A DNA stretch of 64,000 bases from Planctomycetota bacterium (lineage in GTDB: Bacteria > Planctomycetota > UBA1135 > UBA2386). Location: assembly GCA_020638655.1 (NCBI GenBank), contig JACKIC010000002.1:496001-560000 (forward strand), written 5' to 3'. Positions 61,586 to 64,000 of this stretch are shown in pieces (positions within the stretch are counted from its first letter, which is position 1; each line of letters opens with the position of its first letter). Below the pieces are notes generated by a model that did not search any database, had not been told where the DNA came from, and saw only the letters and a program-made list of their open reading frames with translations. A program made the translations under genes and the position numbers.

Positions 61586-62728
61586 TCACCGCTGCCGTTC
61601 GCCGGGCTGCGGCGACGTGGGCACGGCGGCGCCCACGTCCTGGCGGAACCGCTGGCGGGCGACACCGAGCGGCTTGCTGTCCTGGGTCTGCGTGAACACC
61701 AGACCGACGAGTCGGCGCGACGGATCGCACCACGCGAACGTGCCGTCGCTGCCGCTGTGCGCGAACGACCCGTCGGCGGCGATCGCCCAGCCGAAGCCGT
61801 AGTGGTGTCCGTCGATGTGCGGGATCTGGTCGCGCGTCGCCGCGCGCACGCTGTCGGCAGCCAGCAGCTGCCGGTCGCCGGCGCGCCCGGCGTCGACGAA
61901 CAGCCGCGCGAACCTGGCGAAGTCGGCGGTGGTGGCGATCATGCCGCCCGAGCCGCGCACGAACGGCACCGTCGGCTTGCCGTGCGGACGCCACGCGACG
62001 CGCCAGCCCGCGTCCTGCTTCGCGACGACCACCGCCATGCGGTCGTTGTCGGCCAGCGACTCGTGGTGGCAGGTCTGGGTCATGCCGAGCGGTTCGTAGA
62101 AGCGCTCGCGGCAGTAGTCGGCGAAGGGTTTGCCGCTGACGACCTCGACCAGCGCGGCGAGCAGGTTGTAGCCCGGGTTGCTGTACGAGTAGGTCGTGCC
62201 CGGCGCGACTGCCGGCCCGACCTCGCCGAAGCGCGCGCATTCGAGCACGAGGCTCGGCGCGTCGGGGTGAGCTTCGCTCTTGGTCAGGAGCGGCCGCAGG
62301 AACAGCGTGTCGATGCGCAGGCCGCTCGAGTGCGTCAGCAGCTGGCGCACCGTGATCTTCGCGGCGTCGTCGTGCGCGAAGGTCGGGAACCAGCGCGCGA
62401 TCGGATCGTCGAGCCCGACCTTGCCCTGCTCGACGAGCGTCAGCACTGCCGCCGCGGTCACGGCCTTGGTGTTGGACGCCAGGCGGAACAGCGTGTCCTT
62501 CTGCATCGGCAGCTTCTTGGCGACGTCGCGATGCCCGAACGCCTCGTGCACCAGCACCTCGTCGCCGCGCGCGACCATCACGACCATGCCGAGCACGTCG
62601 CCGTCGTCGACGACGCGGCGCAGCTCCTGCACGGCGCGCTGCAGCGCGTCGGAACCGGCGGCGGTCGGGGTCGCCTGCGCGATGCAGGGCGGGAGCAGGG
62701 CGAGGAGGGCGGTCAGCGGGCGCAGCAT
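61586..62728 (-). CDS. Exported serine hydrolase, beta-lactamase/class C family
   Basis: The protein is 380 residues from ATG 62728; ATG 62737 would add three. A signal peptide (LTALLALLPPCIAQA) is present. The penicillin-binding fold shows all three motifs: SxxK as SNTK at 85-88 (FRLASNTKAVTAAA), YxN as YSN in TYSYSNPGYNLL, and an HSG triad near the end (FAHSGSDGT). LLTHSSGL and WFP are also typical. Members are DD-peptidases, esterases or beta-lactamases; which one cannot be told. No antibiotic-resistance context is visible. It is followed by a receiver gene upstream on the same strand. Confidence 0.9.
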   Translation of the reverse strand: MLRPLTALLALLPPCIAQATPTAAGSDALQRAVQELRRVVDDGDVLGMVVMVARGDEVLVHEAFGHRDVAKKLPMQKDTLFRLASNTKAVTAAAVLTLVEQGKVGLDDPIARWFPTFAHDDAAKITVRQLLTHSSGLRIDTLFLRPLLTKSEAHPDAPSLVLECARFGEVGPAVAPGTTYSYSNPGYNLLAALVEVVSGKPFADYCRERFYEPLGMTQTCHHESLADNDRMAVVVAKQDAGWRVAWRPHGKPTVPFVRGSGGMIATTADFARFARLFVDAGRAGDRQLLAADSVRAATRDQIPHIDGHHYGFGWAIAADGSFAHSGSDGTFAWCDPSRRLVGLVFTQTQDSKPLGVARQRFRQDVGAAVPTSPQPGERQR

Positions 62729-62764
62729 GCCGGGCATGCTAGCCCGGCGGCGCAGTTCCGCGGC

Positions 62765-63163
62765 TCAGCTGGGCAGCGCGAAGCCCAGCTTCTGCAGCTT
62801 CTCGAACAGCACGGCCTTGCGGATCGGCTTGGCCAGGTAGTCGTCGCACATCGCGTCGTAGGCCGCGGTGACGTTCTTGACGTCGTCGAGCGCGGTGGTC
62901 ATCAGCACCTTGGCCGCGAGCTCCTTGTCCGTCTGCTCGCCTTCGTAGGTGCGCATCTCCTTGAGCACCTGCAGGCCGTCGATGCCCGGCATCATCATGT
63001 CCAGGGTGACCAGGTCGAACGGGGTGCCGGCCTGCGCGGCCTGGCGGTAGGTGCTGAGCCCGGCATGGCCATCGGGGGCCGCGGTCACCTCTCCGAACGG
63101 CTCGAGGAAACGCGTGAGCACGGTGCGGCTGACGAAGTCGTCTTCGATGACCAGGATGCGCAT
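62765..63163 (-). CDS. Stand-alone response-regulator receiver (CheY-like)
   Basis: The protein is 132 residues and consists of the receiver alone. The acidic pocket is in VIEDDF (Asp8, Asp9), the phospho-acceptor is Asp55 in LVTLDMMMPGIDG, the Thr switch is in VLMTTAL, and the Lys is in YLAKPIRK. With no output domain it would act by protein contact, as in chemotaxis or phosphorelay. No histidine kinase is nearby. It is 36 bases upstream of the serine hydrolase gene on the same strand. Confidence 0.93.
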   Translation of the reverse strand: MRILVIEDDFVSRTVLTRFLEPFGEVTAAPDGHAGLSTYRQAAQAGTPFDLVTLDMMMPGIDGLQVLKEMRTYEGEQTDKELAAKVLMTTALDDVKNVTAAYDAMCDDYLAKPIRKAVLFEKLQKLGFALPS

Positions 63164-63299
63164 GCAACCGGCATCGGCAGCGCGGGGGGGTGGCCTTGAC
63201 TCCGGCGCTGGGCGCAGGGGAAGTCCCTGTGGGAATGCCCCAAGGCAGCTGACCAGCGCAGCGGCGTTCCCGTGGCCAGCGCAGCGGCGTGCCTGGCGG

Positions 63300-63316
63300 G
63301 CCGGCTCGAAGCCGGC
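63300..63316 (-). terminator. GC hairpin downstream of tRNA-Cys, possible terminator
   Basis: A perfect 6-base-pair stem (GCCGGC with GCCGGC) closes a 5-base TTCGA loop on the minus strand, 8 bases past the CCA end of tRNA-Cys. There is no T-tract, so termination is only suggested by position. A 15-base direct repeat (CCAGCGCAGCGGCGT, twice between about 63253 and 63291) lies just beyond it. Confidence 0.3.
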
Positions 63317-63324
63317 GGGAGTGG

Positions 63325-63398
63325 TGGAGGTCCCGGGCGGAATCGAACCGCCGTAGACGGATTTGCAATCCGTTGCCTAACCACTTGGCTACGGGACC
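63325..63398 (-). tRNA. tRNA-Cys (anticodon GCA)
   Basis: On the minus strand the molecule starts GGUCCCG and ends CGGGACC, U73 and an encoded CCA. The anticodon arm ACGGA-UUGCAAA-UCCGU gives anticodon GCA, and the T arm has GGCGG-UUCGAUU-CCGCC. Length is 74 bases with CCA. U73 is the usual cysteine discriminator recognised by CysS, which is encoded near 28 kb. Confidence 0.97.
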
Positions 63399-63564
63399 AC
63401 AGTGGGGCGAACAAGCTAGCGTCCTGCCGGCGCGGATCAAGCGGCTGCAGCAGGTCCTGGCGATGGCGGTCGGCGACAAGATGCGGGCGCCGCGGCGGTC
63501 GCGACCGTATGCTGCCCGGTCCGCGCGGGGCCTTCCCGCGCCTCGCCCCTGACCCCATCCGCTA

Positions 63565-63807
63565 GTGAAGACCAAGAAGAACATCCACTTCGAGTTCAGC
63601 CAGGACCTCGTCCGCGAACCCCTGCTCTACAAGATCAACCGCTCGTTCGACGTCGTCGTCAACATCCGCGGTGCCTCGGTCACGGCCGACGGCGGGTTCA
63701 TCGCGCTCGAACTCGAGGGTGAGGAGGCGGAGGTGGAGCGCGTGCTCGAATACCTGCGTGGCCAGGGCGTGCGCCTGGGCGAGGGCCTCGGGAGCCAGGA
63801 ACGGTGA
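63565..63807 (+). CDS. Stand-alone NIL-domain protein
   Basis: The protein is 80 residues from a GTG. After a short start (KKNIHFEFSQDLVREPLLYKINRSFDVVVNIRGASV) it shows the NIL pattern: 'L.F......P.I..L.R.F.V.VNI..A.I.....G...LEL.G....V...L.YL...GV'. NIL domains are ferredoxin-like, related to ACT, and usually sit at the end of methionine ABC transporters or beside ferredoxins. A free-standing copy is less common and probably binds a small ligand or partner (inference). The stop overlaps the next gene by 4 bases (GTGA). Confidence 0.82.
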   Translation: MKTKKNIHFEFSQDLVREPLLYKINRSFDVVVNIRGASVTADGGFIALELEGEEAEVERVLEYLRGQGVRLGEGLGSQER

Positions 63808-64000
63808 CCGCAGGGGGCTACCTGGCGTGGCCCGCGGGCGCCGTGTGGCCCGCCGGGATTCTCGCGGCGCTGGTGCTCGCGGCCGGTGGGGGTGGCTCGG
63901 CGGCGGTTCGACCTGACGTCGCGGCGCCGCACGACCTGATCGCCCAGGGCCGGGCCGGGGTCGTCGTCAGCGCCGAGCCGCACGCGACGCGCGTCGGGCT
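63804..64000 (+). CDS. Probable gamma-glutamyltransferase, N-terminal fragment
   Basis: The gene starts with a GTG overlapping the NIL stop and runs off the window end; 65 full codons are visible. After an N-terminal hydrophobic region (WPAGILAALVLAAGGGG) that could be a signal peptide, the sequence AQGRAGVVVSAEPHATRVG fits the opening strand of gamma-glutamyltranspeptidases ('G.VV.S.HPLAT..G..IL..GGNA.DA'). The decisive parts lie outside the window, so the call rests on this one block. Confidence 0.55.
   Translation, partial: MTAGGYLAWPAGAVWPAGILAALVLAAGGGGSAAVRPDVAAPHDLIAQGRAGVVVSAEPHATRVG

Noticed and set aside
61586..62728. Considered as an antibiotic-resistance beta-lactamase
   Set aside because: The motifs fit the broad serine hydrolase family, and nothing in the context points to resistance; the family includes peptidases and esterases.
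63253..63291. Two 15-base direct repeats CCAGCGCAGCGGCGT considered as a CRISPR or attachment site
   Set aside because: There are only two copies with a spacer of about 9 bases. They are near a tRNA, but no integrase or second tRNA end copy is present.

Overview
The window (about 70% GC or more) looks like chromosomal DNA of a member of the Planctomycetota. The best markers are a DUF1549/DUF1553 cytochrome protein, a DUF1501 Tat protein and a DUF2231-type membrane cytochrome in one operon. They are supported by many Ala/Pro-rich exported TPR proteins, carboxypeptidase-regulatory-like surface proteins and a large Ser/Thr kinase. The exact lineage is inference. Translation is tightly coupled: most neighbours on one strand overlap by 1-4 bases (ATGA, GTGA, TGATG), and no gap over 300 bases lacks a gene.

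Layout. 1-8.2 kb: end of a heavy-metal-associated (HMA) domain protein, then an exported TPR protein, ExbB-like and ExbD-like proton-channel subunits, and a 1215-residue membrane protein joining PD40 repeats to a squalene-cyclase-like domain. 8.2-16.1 kb: mixed housekeeping and envelope genes (SRPBCC, lipoprotein, DUF255 thioredoxin-like, HIT, GNAT, TPR lipoprotein, exported hypothetical). 16.1-22 kb: the planctomycete cytochrome cassette on the minus strand. 22-27.9 kb: a kinase-ATPase-TPR protein and an overlapping surface-protein gene. 27.9-39 kb: cysS, a lipoprotein MsrB with an insertion sequence abutting its stop codon, a thioredoxin-like protein without cysteines, a pseudouridine synthase, a large palindrome, a GH63-like glycosidase and another surface-protein gene.

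39.1-55.2 kb is the most distinctive region: an exosortase A (XrtA) / extracellular polysaccharide locus. It holds a Wza-like lipoprotein, a Wzz-like chain-length protein, a ligase of the exosortase-A O-glycosylation type, an asparagine-synthase-like amidotransferase, two family-4 glycosyltransferases (the second broken by about five frame changes), exosortase fused to EpsI, a polysaccharide deacetylase, and on the other strand a PrsT-like TPR protein and a PrsR-like sigma-54 activator. No PEP-CTERM substrate, PrsK kinase or polysaccharide tyrosine kinase is present here.

55.3-61.2 kb is a complete six-gene Bat (aerotolerance) type operon: DUF58, a small BatD/DUF4381-like protein, two VWA membrane proteins, a TPR protein and BatD, all chained by 4-base overlaps but with no MoxR ATPase directly upstream. 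61.2-64 kb: a small membrane protein, tRNA-Leu(UAA), a serine hydrolase, a CheY-like receiver, tRNA-Cys(GCA), a stand-alone NIL-domain protein and the start of a probable gamma-glutamyltransferase.

Two places carry frame changes that keep recognisable protein sequence in alternating frames: the linker of the 4532-8179 gene and the glycosyltransferase at 46188-47409. These may be real indels or base-calling errors in GC-rich runs, and both deserve checking against reads.
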